From Alphaproteobacteria bacterium (GTDB taxonomy: Bacteria > Pseudomonadota > Alphaproteobacteria > ATCC43930 > CGMCC-115725), in the NCBI GenBank assembly GCA_028871055.1, contig JAGWON010000009.1:62001-126000 (forward strand): DNA of 64,000 nt, given 5' to 3'. Under the pieces are notes generated by a model. It saw only the letters and a program-made list of their open reading frames with translations, made no database searches and was not told the DNA's origin. The position numbers and the translations under genes were made by a program. Shown in pieces: positions 9,389 through 19,406 of the stretch (its first letter is position 1; each line of letters starts with the position of its first letter).

Positions 9389-11371
9389 TCAATGCGCTGC
9401 GTTGGCCTTCTGCGACACGGTCGGCGCGGCGCTGGTCTGAATCGTCTGCTGAAGCTGCGTCGCGCGCGCTTGGGCCTTCTTGAGCTCGTCCGGTGGCAAC
9501 GCGCTCGCGATATGGTCGCGCCGTTGCGCGGCACCCTGGTCGCCGCGCGAGGCGGCAGCGGCGTACCACGCATAGGCCTCGACCAACGACTGCGGCACGC
9601 CTTCGCCGCGCTCATAGAGCAGGCCAAGATTGAATTGCGCATTGATCACGCCCGCCGCGGCGGCGCGACGGAACCAGCGCGCCGCTTCCGGCATGTCCTG
9701 CCGCACGCCGCTGCCGTTCGAATAGGCGACACCGAGATTGAACGCGGCGTTGGCGTTACCCTGCTCGGCGGCCTTCGTGTACCACGTGACCGCCTGCACC
9801 GGATCGCGCTGGACGCCCATGCCTTCGCTGTACATGACCGCGACGTTGTATTGCGCTTCGGCGACGCCGCCATTGGCGGCAGACTTGAAGAGCTGCGCGG
9901 CGTGGCCGTAATCCTGCTTCACGCCTTGGCCGAGCGCGTAGAGCACGCCGAGCCGGTATTCGGCGACGGGATCGCCCGACTTGACCCGCTGCTCGAGCCA
10001 GGCGGCGAGCTTCGCCGGGTCCTTGGGAATCTCGGCTTCGGCGCCTTGGCGCGCAGCTGCAGTTGCGGCCGCTTGTGCCTGTTGAGCGACGGGCGCGGCT
10101 TGTACCGCTTTTTCGGGCGTCGGATTGGCGGCGGCGATCTTGCGCGGCGGCAGTGGCGGTGGCGTGTCGGGCTGCGACGATGTGGTCACCGCCGGTTGCT
10201 TGGGTTGCGGTGATGCGGTTACAGCTGGCGGCGCGCTCGCGGCGGACGATGGGTTTGCGGACGACGCGGCCGGTTGCGGCGCGATGCTCTGCGGCGCGGC
10301 CGGCATCGACGTGGTCACGGGCGGCGGCGGCGTTGGCACGGTCGTTGGCGTAACCAGCGACGGCGGCAGCAGCGCACCCGGATTGCTCATGGCGGCCTGC
10401 GGCGCGGCTGCTGGCGGGTTCGACATTGCGATCGACGCCGGCGTGGTCGGCTCGGGCGGCGGCAACGGCGTCGACGGCGACAACGCCGCATGTTGTGGCA
10501 AGTTGCTGGTCGGAATGGCCGGCGGCCCCGAAATCGCGGCGCTCTCGGTTGACGTCAGGTGGCTGCGCGGCCCCGCGATGAAGCGCTGTGCGCCCAGTGC
10601 GCCAAGCGCCACGGCAAGGGCGATGGCGACGGCAATCAGGAGCGGACGCTTGGAGCGACGCGGGCGGATCGGACTGCGGAGCTCGAGCGGCTCGCGCGGG
10701 TCGAAGCCGACGCCCGATTCGACCTGCACGTAAGGCTCCGCCGCCGTGTTCTCCTCGAAAGCCGGCCACGGTGCGCCGAAGCGCGGGGCTTGTTCCTCGC
10801 GGTCGCGCCAATCGGCGACTTCGGTGGCAAAGGCGACGGCGCGGCGCTTTGACTCGCGGACCCGCTCGAGGGCCGAAGGCTGGCGCGCAACAAATGCCTC
10901 GTGCTGGTGCGGCGACGGTTGTGTCCGATCAAACGCCGGCGTCGGAGCTTCGCCGGCTTGAAACTCGATGTTGCCGGTAGGCGGCGGCGCCATCGTCGGC
11001 CGCGGCATCGGCGGCGGCTCAGGCGGCGGTGGCACGAACGATTGCTGAGGTGGCGCTGCGGGGTGCGGTTCGGGATAGGCCTGCCGCGCGCGGGCTATGA
11101 GCTCAGCCAGCGCGGCTCCGGCATTCTGCGCCGGCATCGGTGCGGGCTGAGGCGATGGCGCCATCGGCCGCGGCGGCTCGGCGTAGGCGGCGGGCGCCGG
11201 TGGCGCGACCGGCGCCGGCGGCATGAAATATTCCGCGCAGGCGCGGCGGATGGCACGCTCGAGCCAGGCGTCGACGGGGATGCCGGCAATGCGCGCCGCG
11301 CGTTCGGCGAGGAGCCGAAGCGTCGGATCGACGTCCATGTCGGACCAGCTTTGGGGCAGTTCGCGCATCAT
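9389..11371 (-). CDS. Sel1-repeat membrane protein, PodJ-like layout (N-terminal WLERAI motif, TM segment, Pro-rich linker, C-terminal Sel1 repeats)
   Basis: TM segment RPLLIAVAIALAVALGALGAQRF; Sel1 repeats (GVAEAQYNVAVMYSEGMGVQRD, GNANAAFNLGVAYSNGSGVRQD, GVINAQFNLGLLYERGEGVPQS); start at MMRELPQSW, overlapping the stop of the upstream gene. Confidence 0.8.
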   Translation of the reverse strand: MMRELPQSWSDMDVDPTLRLLAERAARIAGIPVDAWLERAIRRACAEYFMPPAPVAPPAPAAYAEPPRPMAPSPQPAPMPAQNAGAALAELIARARQAYPEPHPAAPPQQSFVPPPPEPPPMPRPTMAPPPTGNIEFQAGEAPTPAFDRTQPSPHQHEAFVARQPSALERVRESKRRAVAFATEVADWRDREEQAPRFGAPWPAFEENTAAEPYVQVESGVGFDPREPLELRSPIRPRRSKRPLLIAVAIALAVALGALGAQRFIAGPRSHLTSTESAAISGPPAIPTSNLPQHAALSPSTPLPPPEPTTPASIAMSNPPAAAPQAAMSNPGALLPPSLVTPTTVPTPPPPVTTSMPAAPQSIAPQPAASSANPSSAASAPPAVTASPQPKQPAVTTSSQPDTPPPLPPRKIAAANPTPEKAVQAAPVAQQAQAAATAAARQGAEAEIPKDPAKLAAWLEQRVKSGDPVAEYRLGVLYALGQGVKQDYGHAAQLFKSAANGGVAEAQYNVAVMYSEGMGVQRDPVQAVTWYTKAAEQGNANAAFNLGVAYSNGSGVRQDMPEAARWFRRAAAAGVINAQFNLGLLYERGEGVPQSLVEAYAWYAAAASRGDQGAAQRRDHIASALPPDELKKAQARATQLQQTIQTSAAPTVSQKANAAH

Positions 11372-12318
11372 CGGCGTTGTCCTTCTGGCACGGCGGCGAT
11401 GCGTCGCAATGCCTCGTCGACGCCGGCTTGGTCGGAAAGCATCTGCTCCGCCGCGCGCTCGGGATCGGAGATGTCGAGCAGCGCATAGGCTTGAGCGCGC
11501 GTCAGCCGGCCGTCGACGATCAGGCCGCGCAAACGCGGCGACAATCCGAGCAGCCGCAACGTCCGCACGACATGTGCCATGTCGCGGCCGATCGCGCTGC
11601 AGACGTCGCGCGGATCGAGCGAGAATTCGGTCAGCAGGCGGAGATAGGCGCGTGCCTCGTCGACCGGCGACAACGTACCTTCGCCGAGATTTTCGGTGAG
11701 CGAGGCGAGCACGGCTTCGGGATCGGCGAGGTTCGTCACCACGGTCGGAATCTGCTGGAGGCCGAGGCGCTTGACGGCGTGCCAACGGCGCCGGCCGGCG
11801 ATGATCTCATAGCGGCCGTCGGCGCCGGGCTTGCGGCGGGCGAGGATCGGTTGACGCAACCCGTCACGGGCGATCGCCGCGACCAGCGCTTCCGGCGCAT
11901 CGGCTTCGTCGCGGCGCGTTCCGACCGAACCGGACTCGAGCAGCGACGGCGACAGCATGATTGTGGTGGCATCCACCGACTGCGTCGGCGATCCGGATTC
12001 GGGCGCACGCGACATCTGCGGCGCCGCATGCATCGTCGGCGGCTGCGGCGCAATCGGCTGCGCCGCTGGTGGGGCGACGCGCGGCGGCGCGACCGGACGA
12101 AATGGCAGCGGCTGCACCACGGCGCGCGGTTGGGCTGGCGGTGGCTGGACGATGCGCGGCGCAGCGCCAAGCACGACGCCTTCGCTGGCGGCAGTTTCGG
12201 CGATCAGCCGACCGAGCCATTGGTTGAGCGGCACGCCGGCATTTCGTGCCGCGCTCGCGGCGGCATCGCGCGCCTCCGGGGTAAGCCGATCGAATTGCCA
12301 GAGAGCGGTCGCCGTCAT
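11368..12318 (-). CDS. ParB N-terminal (nuclease-fold) domain protein
   Basis: ALVAAIARDGLRQPILARRK, YEIIAGRRRWHAVKRLG, ENLGEGTLSPVDEARAYLRL ParB-core motifs; no parA beside it. Confidence 0.82.
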   Translation of the reverse strand: MTATALWQFDRLTPEARDAAASAARNAGVPLNQWLGRLIAETAASEGVVLGAAPRIVQPPPAQPRAVVQPLPFRPVAPPRVAPPAAQPIAPQPPTMHAAPQMSRAPESGSPTQSVDATTIMLSPSLLESGSVGTRRDEADAPEALVAAIARDGLRQPILARRKPGADGRYEIIAGRRRWHAVKRLGLQQIPTVVTNLADPEAVLASLTENLGEGTLSPVDEARAYLRLLTEFSLDPRDVCSAIGRDMAHVVRTLRLLGLSPRLRGLIVDGRLTRAQAYALLDISDPERAAEQMLSDQAGVDEALRRIAAVPEGQRR

Positions 12319-12417
12319 CGGACCTGGCTCCTTAAATTCTCGCCATTAGTTGCGAGTATAAGACAATTTAAAGGTTAATGCTCCGTTACTGGAACAACAC
12401 ATAAGTACCGGCGCGCG

Positions 12418-12447
12418 TTGACCATTCGTTTACAAAGCGCCTAGAAT
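12418..12447 (+). promoter_or_regulatory. Sigma70-type promoter, TTGACC-N18-TAGAAT
   Basis: Hexamers read directly upstream of the small ORF and zapA. Confidence 0.5.
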
Positions 12448-12469
12448 CGCACCTTCCGGACCGAGGGGC

Positions 12470-12661
12470 TTGCAGTTGGGACGACTCGAACAGGCGGCCA
12501 AGCGGCTCGAACAGGCGGTCGTCCGGCTCGAATCGGCGGCCGAAGCCGTTTCGGACAAAGCCGCACCACCGCGCGAATCGGCCGCTGGCAGGCCTCCCGC
12601 CGATGTCGCCGCGCGCATTGATGCGGTGATCAACCGGCTTGACCGCGTGCTGGAGGGCTGA
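12470..12661 (+). CDS. Small coiled-coil hypothetical protein upstream of zapA
   Basis: RBS-like GAGGGG before a TTG start; heptad-like GRLEQAAKRLEQAVVRLESAAEAV; ends at the zapA start. Confidence 0.55.
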   Translation: MQLGRLEQAAKRLEQAVVRLESAAEAVSDKAAPPRESAAGRPPADVAARIDAVINRLDRVLEG

Positions 12662-13008
12662 TGCCGCAGGTCACCGTCGTCATCAATGGCCGCTCCTATA
12701 CGATCGCCTGCGAACCAGGCGAGGAGGATCGAGTGCGCCAACTCGGCCGCAGCATCGACGCCAAGGTTGTGGGCTTCGCCAAGGACGCGCCGCAGGCGGG
12801 CGAGGCCCGGCTGCTGGTGATGGCGGCGCTGATGCTGGCCGACGAACTCAGCGAGGCGAGGGAAACCCTGCGCCGCGCGCGCGAACGCGGGCCGGAAAGT
12901 GGGGTCGGCGCGGCGATGCCCGACGAAGACGCGCTAGCTAATGGCATTGAACGCTTGGCGTTGCGCATCGAAACGGTTGCAGCGCGCCTCGAGGCGGCCC
13001 AAGTATAG
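12661..13008 (+). CDS. zapA: Cell division protein ZapA
   Basis: VTVVINGRSYTIACEPGEEDRVRQLGRSIDAKV; MAALMLADELSEA. Confidence 0.9.
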   Translation: MPQVTVVINGRSYTIACEPGEEDRVRQLGRSIDAKVVGFAKDAPQAGEARLLVMAALMLADELSEARETLRRARERGPESGVGAAMPDEDALANGIERLALRIETVAARLEAAQV

Positions 13009-13013
13009 TGGAC

Positions 13014-13177
13014 GAGGATGGGGCTGCGCGGTGCGTTAGGCGCATGCAACCCCGGGGCCGATATCGACACCTCGGGGACTGTCTCTACCGGAGCCGTGGC
13101 TTCGGCATATGGTTCCCACCTGCGTTAGCGGGCCACGAGGGTTCGTCAAGGCCGACGGCCGAGGCGGCTCCATCCTC
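13014..13177 (+). ncRNA. ssrS: 6S RNA
   Basis: Lies between zapA and the 5-FTHF cyclo-ligase gene (conserved synteny); closing stem GAGGATGG/CCATCCTC; 6S-like central bubble arms. Confidence 0.85.
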
Positions 13178-13205
13178 AACACATTCCGTTGATGAACCGA
13201 GTCGC

Positions 13206-13799
13206 ATGCACGCCGATATCGCCGCGCTGAAGGCGACCCTCCGCGCCCAAGCGCGCGAACGCCGGGCCGTGGCCTATCGTGCGACCGGCGCGTCGATCGC
13301 GGCGAAACTCCGCGACTACCTGCCCGAGCTTTATCTGCCGTCGCGCTGCATCGTCGCCGGCTACGTTCAGCGCGGCTCGGAGCTCGATCCGCTGCCGGCG
13401 CTCAAGTTGTTGCACGATCGCGGCTATCGCCTGGCCTTGCCCGCAGTCGTGGCGAAGGACGCGCCGCTGATCTTTCGCACCTGGGCGCCGGGCGATGCGC
13501 TGGCGCCCGATGCCGCCGGTCTGCCAGCACCGTTGCCGGCGGCGGCCGAGACGGTGCCCGAGGCGCTGTTCGTGCCGCTGGTGGCGTTCGACGGCAAGGG
13601 CCACCGCATCGGAACCGGTGCCGGCTACTATGATCGCACGCTGCCTGGGCTCCGCGCGCAGAACCCGAAGCTTATCGCGATCGGTCTCGCGTTTGCCGTG
13701 CAGCAGGAGCGCGAGCTGCCGCACGAGCCGACGGATGCGCCACTCGACGCCGTGATCACCGAGCGCGGCGTGCTATGGTTTCGCGAACGCGCAGGTTGA
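13206..13799 (+). CDS. 5-formyltetrahydrofolate cyclo-ligase
   Basis: LFVPLVAFDGKGHRIGTGAGYYDRTLPGLR motif; directly after 6S RNA. Confidence 0.93.
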   Translation: MHADIAALKATLRAQARERRAVAYRATGASIAAKLRDYLPELYLPSRCIVAGYVQRGSELDPLPALKLLHDRGYRLALPAVVAKDAPLIFRTWAPGDALAPDAAGLPAPLPAAAETVPEALFVPLVAFDGKGHRIGTGAGYYDRTLPGLRAQNPKLIAIGLAFAVQQERELPHEPTDAPLDAVITERGVLWFRERAG

Positions 13800-13809
13800 G
13801 GGTTTCACG

Positions 13810-14655
13810 ATGAGGCTGCTGCTCTGCGGCGACGTCGTCGGACGGGCGGGACGCGAGGCGATCGTCGCCGAGCTGCCGCGCCTGCGCCGTGCATTCGCGC
13901 TCGATCTCGTTGTGGTCAACGGCGAGAACGCGGCGCACGGCTTCGGTATCACCGACAAGATCTGCGAGCAGCTCTACGCCGTTGGTTGCGACGTCATCAC
14001 CACGGGAAACCATGTTTGGGATCGGCGCGAGATCATTCCCTATATCGACGGCGATCCGCGCCTTCTGCGGCCGATCAATTTTCCACCTGGTACGCCAGGC
14101 CGTGGCTACGGCGTGTTCCGGACGCGTGATGGCCGCAAGGTGCTGGTTGCGAACGCGATGGCCCGGCTGTTCATGGACGCGATCGATGATCCGTTCGCCG
14201 CGATCGGCAAGCTGCTCGACGAACACCCGCTCGGTTCGATCGACGCGGCGCTGATCGACTTCCACGGCGAGGCGACGTCGGAAAAGACTTCGATGGGCTA
14301 TTTCTGCGACGGGCGCGCTTCCGCGGTGATCGGTACCCACAGCCATGTGCCGGCGGCCGATTACCGCATCCTGCCCAGGGGCACCGCGTATATGAGCGAC
14401 GTCGGGATGTGCGGCGACTACGATTCGGTGATCGGCATGCAGAGCGGATCAGCGGTAGCGCGCTTCGTCAAGAAGATGCCGGTCGAGCGACTCCAGGTCG
14501 CCGACGGCCCGGCAACGCTGTGCGCGGTCGTGGTCGAGACCGACGATGCAAGCGGCCTCGCCGGGCGAATCGCGCCAGTGCGAATCGGCGGCAGCCTTAC
14601 GCCGACGTGGCCACGCGAGATGGAAGAAACCGCGCGCGCATTGTCGCCGTCCTAA
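13810..14655 (+). CDS. YmdB-family metallophosphoesterase
   Basis: MRLLLCGDVVGRAGREAI, VVNGENAAHGFGIT, GNHVWDRREI, GTHSHVPAADYRILPRGTAYMSDVGMCGD. Confidence 0.92.
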   Translation: MRLLLCGDVVGRAGREAIVAELPRLRRAFALDLVVVNGENAAHGFGITDKICEQLYAVGCDVITTGNHVWDRREIIPYIDGDPRLLRPINFPPGTPGRGYGVFRTRDGRKVLVANAMARLFMDAIDDPFAAIGKLLDEHPLGSIDAALIDFHGEATSEKTSMGYFCDGRASAVIGTHSHVPAADYRILPRGTAYMSDVGMCGDYDSVIGMQSGSAVARFVKKMPVERLQVADGPATLCAVVVETDDASGLAGRIAPVRIGGSLTPTWPREMEETARALSPS

Positions 14656-14779
14656 GGCAACCGCCGCAATCCTGCCATATTGCCTCGGCTCAATAGCCGT
14701 GGGGAGAAACGCGTCGGATGGCTGAGGAATCACCCGATATGGTATGGTCGGGCGAATTCACTTGACGCCGGAATGGCAA

Positions 14780-15526
14780 ATGGCCGGGCATTCCCAATTC
14801 AAAAACATCATGCATCGCAAGGGCGCGCAGGATAAAAAGCGCGCCAAGGTCTTCACCAAGGTCATCCGCGAGTTGACCATCGCCGCGAAGAGCGGCTCTC
14901 CCGATCCGGGTACCAATCCGCGCCTGCGCGCCGCGGTCACCGCCGCCAAGGAGGCGAACATGCCGCGCGACACGATCGAGCGCGCGGTTAAGCGCGGCAG
15001 CGGCGGCACCGAAACCGACAATTACGAGGAAGTCCGCTATGAGGGCTACGGTCCGGGCGGCGTCGCGGTCATCGTCGAGGCACTGACCGACAATCGCAAC
15101 CGCACCGCCAGCGAAATTCGCGCCGCCTTCACCAAGGTCGGCGGCAATCTCAGCGAGAGCAACAGCGTCAGCTTTCTGTTCGACCGCGTCGGCCAGGTGG
15201 TCTTTCCGGCCACGGTTGATTTCGAAGCGCTGTTCGAGGCCGCGGTCGAGGCCGGCGCCGACGATGTCGAGACCGTGGGCGAGGATCATCTGGTGACCTG
15301 CGCGCCGGAGAATCTCAATGCGGTGCGCGATCGTCTCGAAGCCAGATTCGGCGCGCCCCGCTCGGCGCGGCTGGTGTGGCGCCCGAAAACCAGCGCGCCG
15401 ATCGGCCGCGACGACGCCGAGGCGTTGTTCAAGCTGCTCGAAACTTTGGAGGATAGCGACGACGTGCAGAACGTATTCGCCAATTTCGAGGTTTCCGACG
15501 ACATCATGGCGCGGTTGAGCGCGTGA
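14780..15526 (+). CDS. YebC/PmpR family transcriptional regulator
   Basis: [39 protein letters not shown]. Confidence 0.95.
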   Translation: MAGHSQFKNIMHRKGAQDKKRAKVFTKVIRELTIAAKSGSPDPGTNPRLRAAVTAAKEANMPRDTIERAVKRGSGGTETDNYEEVRYEGYGPGGVAVIVEALTDNRNRTASEIRAAFTKVGGNLSESNSVSFLFDRVGQVVFPATVDFEALFEAAVEAGADDVETVGEDHLVTCAPENLNAVRDRLEARFGAPRSARLVWRPKTSAPIGRDDAEALFKLLETLEDSDDVQNVFANFEVSDDIMARLSA

Positions 15527-15557
15527 GTCCGCCGGAACGCGGTTGCTAGCGTCGGCC

Positions 15558-16070
15558 ATGCGCCTCATCGGGCTCGATCCCGGCCTGCGCCGCACCGGTT
15601 GGGGCGTCGTCGACGCCGAGGGTAACCGGCTGCGTCACGTCGCGTGTGGCACTATCGTCGTGGCCGAGACCGGCGCGCTGGCGGGGAGGCTTGCCGAACT
15701 CTTTCGCGGCCTCGCCGCCGTGCTCGACCGCTATGCGCCGGACGCGGCGGCGGTGGAGGAGACCTTCGTCAACCGCAACGCGGCGTCGACGCTCAAGCTC
15801 GGTCTCGCACGCGGGGTCGTGCTGCTCGCGCCAGCGGAGCGCGGCTTGCCGGTCTACGAATACTCCGCCAACCTGATCAAGAAATCGGTGGTCGGCTTCG
15901 GGCATGCCGAAAAGCGCCAGATTGCATTGATGGTGCACAAGCTGCTGCCCGGAGCCGATGCGGCAGCGGATGCCGCCGACGCGCTCGCCGTCGCCATCTG
16001 CCACGCGCATCACGCCGGCAGCGCACGCGTCTGGGCCGATCGCGAGCTCGTGCGCGAGACCCGGCGATGA
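15558..16070 (+). CDS. ruvC: Holliday junction resolvase RuvC
   Basis: [38 protein letters not shown]; followed by ruvA and ruvB. Confidence 0.96.
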   Translation: MRLIGLDPGLRRTGWGVVDAEGNRLRHVACGTIVVAETGALAGRLAELFRGLAAVLDRYAPDAAAVEETFVNRNAASTLKLGLARGVVLLAPAERGLPVYEYSANLIKKSVVGFGHAEKRQIALMVHKLLPGADAAADAADALAVAICHAHHAGSARVWADRELVRETRR

Positions 16071-16657
16071 TCGCGATGCTAGCGGGCAGGGTCGACCAGG
16101 TCGGCCCCGACAGCGTGGTGCTCGACGTCAACGGCGTCGGCTATCTCGTCTTCTGCTCGGCGCGCAGCCTTGCCGAGGTCCCGGCGCGCGGCGAGCCGCT
16201 GCGGCTCTACATCGAGACTCATGTGCGCGAGGATCACATCCATCTCTACGGCTTCCTCGACGAGATCGAGCGCGCCTGGTTTCGCTTGCTGCTCGGCGTG
16301 CAGGGCGTCGGCGCGCGCATCGCCATGGCGATCCTCGGCGCGCTCGCGCCGGCCGAGCTCGCGACCGCGATCGTGGCGCAGGACAAGGCGTCGATCACTC
16401 GCGCCGACGGCGTCGGACCGAAGCTCGCAAGCCGCATTTTGATCGAGCTCAAGGACAAGGCGGCGGTGCTCGCGCCGGCGGCGGCCATCGCCAGCGTCAC
16501 CGAAGGCGCGACTGCCGATGCGGTTTCGGCCCTGGTCAATCTGGGCTATCCGCGCGGCGATGCTTATGGCGCGGTCGCCGAAGCGGCGCGCCGGCTTGGT
16601 CCGTCGGCGCGGCTCGACACGCTGATCAAAGTGGGATTGCGAGAGCTCGGCCGATGA
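16067..16657 (+). CDS. ruvA: Holliday junction DNA helicase RuvA
   Basis: [40 protein letters not shown]; start overlaps the ruvC stop. Confidence 0.95.
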   Translation: MIAMLAGRVDQVGPDSVVLDVNGVGYLVFCSARSLAEVPARGEPLRLYIETHVREDHIHLYGFLDEIERAWFRLLLGVQGVGARIAMAILGALAPAELATAIVAQDKASITRADGVGPKLASRILIELKDKAAVLAPAAAIASVTEGATADAVSALVNLGYPRGDAYGAVAEAARRLGPSARLDTLIKVGLRELGR

Positions 16658-17706
16658 CGGCGCCGCGCATCCTGTCGGCTGATCGCCGTCCCGAGGACGC
16701 CGAGGTCTCGCTACGTCCGGCGACGCTGTTGGAATTCGTCGGCCAAAAGGCCGTGCGCGATAATCTCGCGGTGTTCATCAAGGCGGCGCGCGCGCGCGGC
16801 GAAGCGCTCGACCATGTCCTGCTGTCGGGACCGCCCGGGCTCGGTAAGACCACGCTGGCGCAGATCATCGCGCGCGAGATGGGCGCAGGGTTCCGCGCGA
16901 CCTCCGGCCCAGTGATCCAGCGTGCCGGCGACCTCGCCGCGATCCTCACCAATCTCGAACCGCGCGACGTGCTGTTCGTCGACGAGATCCATCGCCTTGC
17001 GCCGGCCGTCGAGGAAGTGCTCTACCCGGCGATGGAGGATTTCGAGCTCGACCTCATCATCGGCGAGGGGCCAGCGGCGCGCTCGGTCCGTATCGACCTG
17101 CCGGCCTTCACGCTCATCGGTGCGACGACGCGCGCCGGCCTCATCACGCGTCCGCTGCGCGAGCGCTTCGGCATCCCGCTGCGGCTCCAGTTCTACGACA
17201 CCGCCGATCTGCGCGAGATCGTCGCGCGCGGGGCACGTGTGCTCGGCATGACACTCGACGCCGAAGGCGCCAGCGAGATCGCGCGACGGTCGCGCGGCAC
17301 GCCGCGCGTCGCCTCGCGGCTGCTGCGTCGGGTGCGCGATTTCGCGGCGGTGGGCGGCGCGGCGCGGATCGACGCCAAGACCGCCGATGCAGCGCTGCAG
17401 CGCCTTGAGGTCGACGGTCACGGGCTCGACGCGATGGACCGTCGCTATCTCCTGTGCATCGCCACGAATTACGGCGGCGGGCCGGTCGGCGCCGAAACCG
17501 TCGCGGCCGCACTCGGCGAAGAACGCGACGTGATCGAGGACGTGATCGAGCCCTATCTCGTCCAGCAAGGACTCGTCCACCGCACCCCGCGCGGCCGTAT
17601 GCTGACCGATGCCGGTTTCGCCTATCTCGATCTCAAGCCGGCGCGGCCCAAGGGCGCGCAGCTCGACCTGCTGGTGGCCAAGGACGCCGAGGAGGAACCG
17701 GCATGA
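16654..17706 (+). CDS. ruvB: Holliday junction branch migration ATPase RuvB
   Basis: [50 protein letters not shown]. Confidence 0.97.
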   Translation: MTAPRILSADRRPEDAEVSLRPATLLEFVGQKAVRDNLAVFIKAARARGEALDHVLLSGPPGLGKTTLAQIIAREMGAGFRATSGPVIQRAGDLAAILTNLEPRDVLFVDEIHRLAPAVEEVLYPAMEDFELDLIIGEGPAARSVRIDLPAFTLIGATTRAGLITRPLRERFGIPLRLQFYDTADLREIVARGARVLGMTLDAEGASEIARRSRGTPRVASRLLRRVRDFAAVGGAARIDAKTADAALQRLEVDGHGLDAMDRRYLLCIATNYGGGPVGAETVAAALGEERDVIEDVIEPYLVQQGLVHRTPRGRMLTDAGFAYLDLKPARPKGAQLDLLVAKDAEEEPA

Positions 17707-18179
17707 GCCTGCCGCGCGAGGGCCGTCTCGCCGACGGCGTCTACCAGTTCCCGGTTCACGTCTATTACGAGGACACCGACGCCGGCGGCGTGGTCTATTA
17801 CGCCAACTATCTCAGATTCACCGAGCGCGCGCGCAGCGAGGCGATCCGCACGCTCGGCGCGTCGCACGGGCGGCTCCGCGACGAAGCGGGCGTCATTCTC
17901 GCAGTGCACAAGCTCGCGGCCGAATATCTCGCGCCAGCGCGGCTCGACGACGATCTCGTCGTCCATACTCGCGTGCTCGACGCCACCGGCGCGACGATCG
18001 AGCTCAAGCAGGAGATCACACGCGACGGAACGCGGCTTTTTGCCATGACCTGCACCGTCGTCTGCGTCGCCAAGAATGGCCGGCCGACGCGCCTGCCGCC
18101 CGCGCTCGCCGCAGCGGTCGCGCATTTCAATCCCCCAATACCCCCAACACCCAAGGTGATCAAAGCCAATGCCCGGTAA
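17703..18179 (+). CDS. ybgC: Tol-Pal-associated acyl-CoA thioesterase YbgC
   Basis: [31 protein letters not shown] hotdog active-site motif; next to tolQ. Confidence 0.94.
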   Translation: MSLPREGRLADGVYQFPVHVYYEDTDAGGVVYYANYLRFTERARSEAIRTLGASHGRLRDEAGVILAVHKLAAEYLAPARLDDDLVVHTRVLDATGATIELKQEITRDGTRLFAMTCTVVCVAKNGRPTRLPPALAAAVAHFNPPIPPTPKVIKANAR

Positions 18180-18945
18180 CGTCATCGACAATGCCGTGAA
18201 CACTCTCGCCAGCCCGTCGACTCCCGTCGACCAGCTGGCGCTCGCGGGCTCCGCGGCACCGCACGATCTTTCGATCTTCACGCTGTTCATGCAGGCCGAC
18301 ACGATCGTCAAGCTCGTGCTCTTCCTGCTGCTCGCGGCCTCGTTCTGGTCGTGGGCCGTGATCTTCGACAAGGTCAGCAAGCTCCGCCGTCTCCATCGCG
18401 ACGCCGAGCATTTCGAGGAAAGCTTCTGGTCAGGCGGTTCGCTCGACGACCTCTACGATCACGTCGGCGAGCGGCCGGAAGACCCGATGTCCGCGGTCTT
18501 CGCCGCGGCGATGCGCGAGTGGCGGCGCAGCGTCGCCAAGGGCCTCATCGACAGCACCAGCATGCGCGCCAACCTTAAGGAGCGGGTCGAGCGCGTCATG
18601 CAGATCACCCTCGGCCGCGAGATGGATCGGCTCGAGCGCTACATGCCGTTCCTCGCCACCGTGGGCTCGACGGCGCCTTTCGTCGGCCTATTCGGCACGG
18701 TGTGGGGCATCATGAACAGCTTCCAGGCGATCGCCGCCGTCAAGAATACCAGCCTAGCGGTGGTCGCGCCCGGTATCGCCGAATCGTTGTTCGCGACCGC
18801 GCTCGGACTGGTTGCCGCGATCCCGGCGGTTGTCGCCTACAACAAGTTCTCGACCGATTTCAGTCGCTATGTCGGCCGATTGCAGGCCTTCGCGACCGAA
18901 TTCAGCGCGATCCTGTCGCGGCAGCTCGACGAAAAGGCGCACTGA
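18169..18945 (+). CDS. tolQ: Tol-Pal system protein TolQ
   Basis: MPFLATVGSTAPFVGLFGTVWGIMNSFQAIA; GIAESLFATALGLVAAIPAVVAYN. Confidence 0.96.
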   Translation: MPGNVIDNAVNTLASPSTPVDQLALAGSAAPHDLSIFTLFMQADTIVKLVLFLLLAASFWSWAVIFDKVSKLRRLHRDAEHFEESFWSGGSLDDLYDHVGERPEDPMSAVFAAAMREWRRSVAKGLIDSTSMRANLKERVERVMQITLGREMDRLERYMPFLATVGSTAPFVGLFGTVWGIMNSFQAIAAVKNTSLAVVAPGIAESLFATALGLVAAIPAVVAYNKFSTDFSRYVGRLQAFATEFSAILSRQLDEKAH

Positions 18946-18946
18946 C

Positions 18947-19405
18947 ATGGCCGTTACGCTTCCGAGTTCTCGCGATCACGGCGTGCGATCGGCCAGATAC
19001 CGGCCGATGTCGGAAATCAACGTGACGCCGATGGTCGACGTCATGCTCGTGCTGCTGGTCATCTTCATGGTGACGGCGCCGCTGCTGACAGTCGGTGTGC
19101 CGGTCGATTTGCCGCAAACCCAGGCGCCGGCCATCAACGAGCCGAAGGAGCCGCTGGTCATCACCATCGACGCCAAGGGCGGCATTTATCTGCAGAATAA
19201 CCCGATCGATCCGAAGGATCTCGGCCCCCGACTGATCGCGATTACCAACAACAACCCCAACGCCACGATCTACGTCCGCGGTGACCGCGCGATCGACTAT
19301 GGCCGGGTGCTTGAGGTCATGGGCATCGTGAGTTCCGCCGGTTTTACCAAGGTCTCGCTGATCGCTGAGCTGCCCGGCACCAACGACAAGGCCTTGCGGC
19401 GCTGA
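18947..19405 (+). CDS. tolR: Tol-Pal system protein TolR
   Basis: MSEINVTPMVDVMLVLLVIFMVTAPLLTVGVPVDLPQT (ExbD/TolR). Confidence 0.95.
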   Translation: MAVTLPSSRDHGVRSARYRPMSEINVTPMVDVMLVLLVIFMVTAPLLTVGVPVDLPQTQAPAINEPKEPLVITIDAKGGIYLQNNPIDPKDLGPRLIAITNNNPNATIYVRGDRAIDYGRVLEVMGIVSSAGFTKVSLIAELPGTNDKALRR

Positions 19406-19406
19406 C

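Noticed and set aside
10125-10733. Gly/Ala-rich 202-aa ORF opposite the Sel1 protein linker
   Set aside because: Arises from the complementary strand of a Pro/Ala-rich linker.
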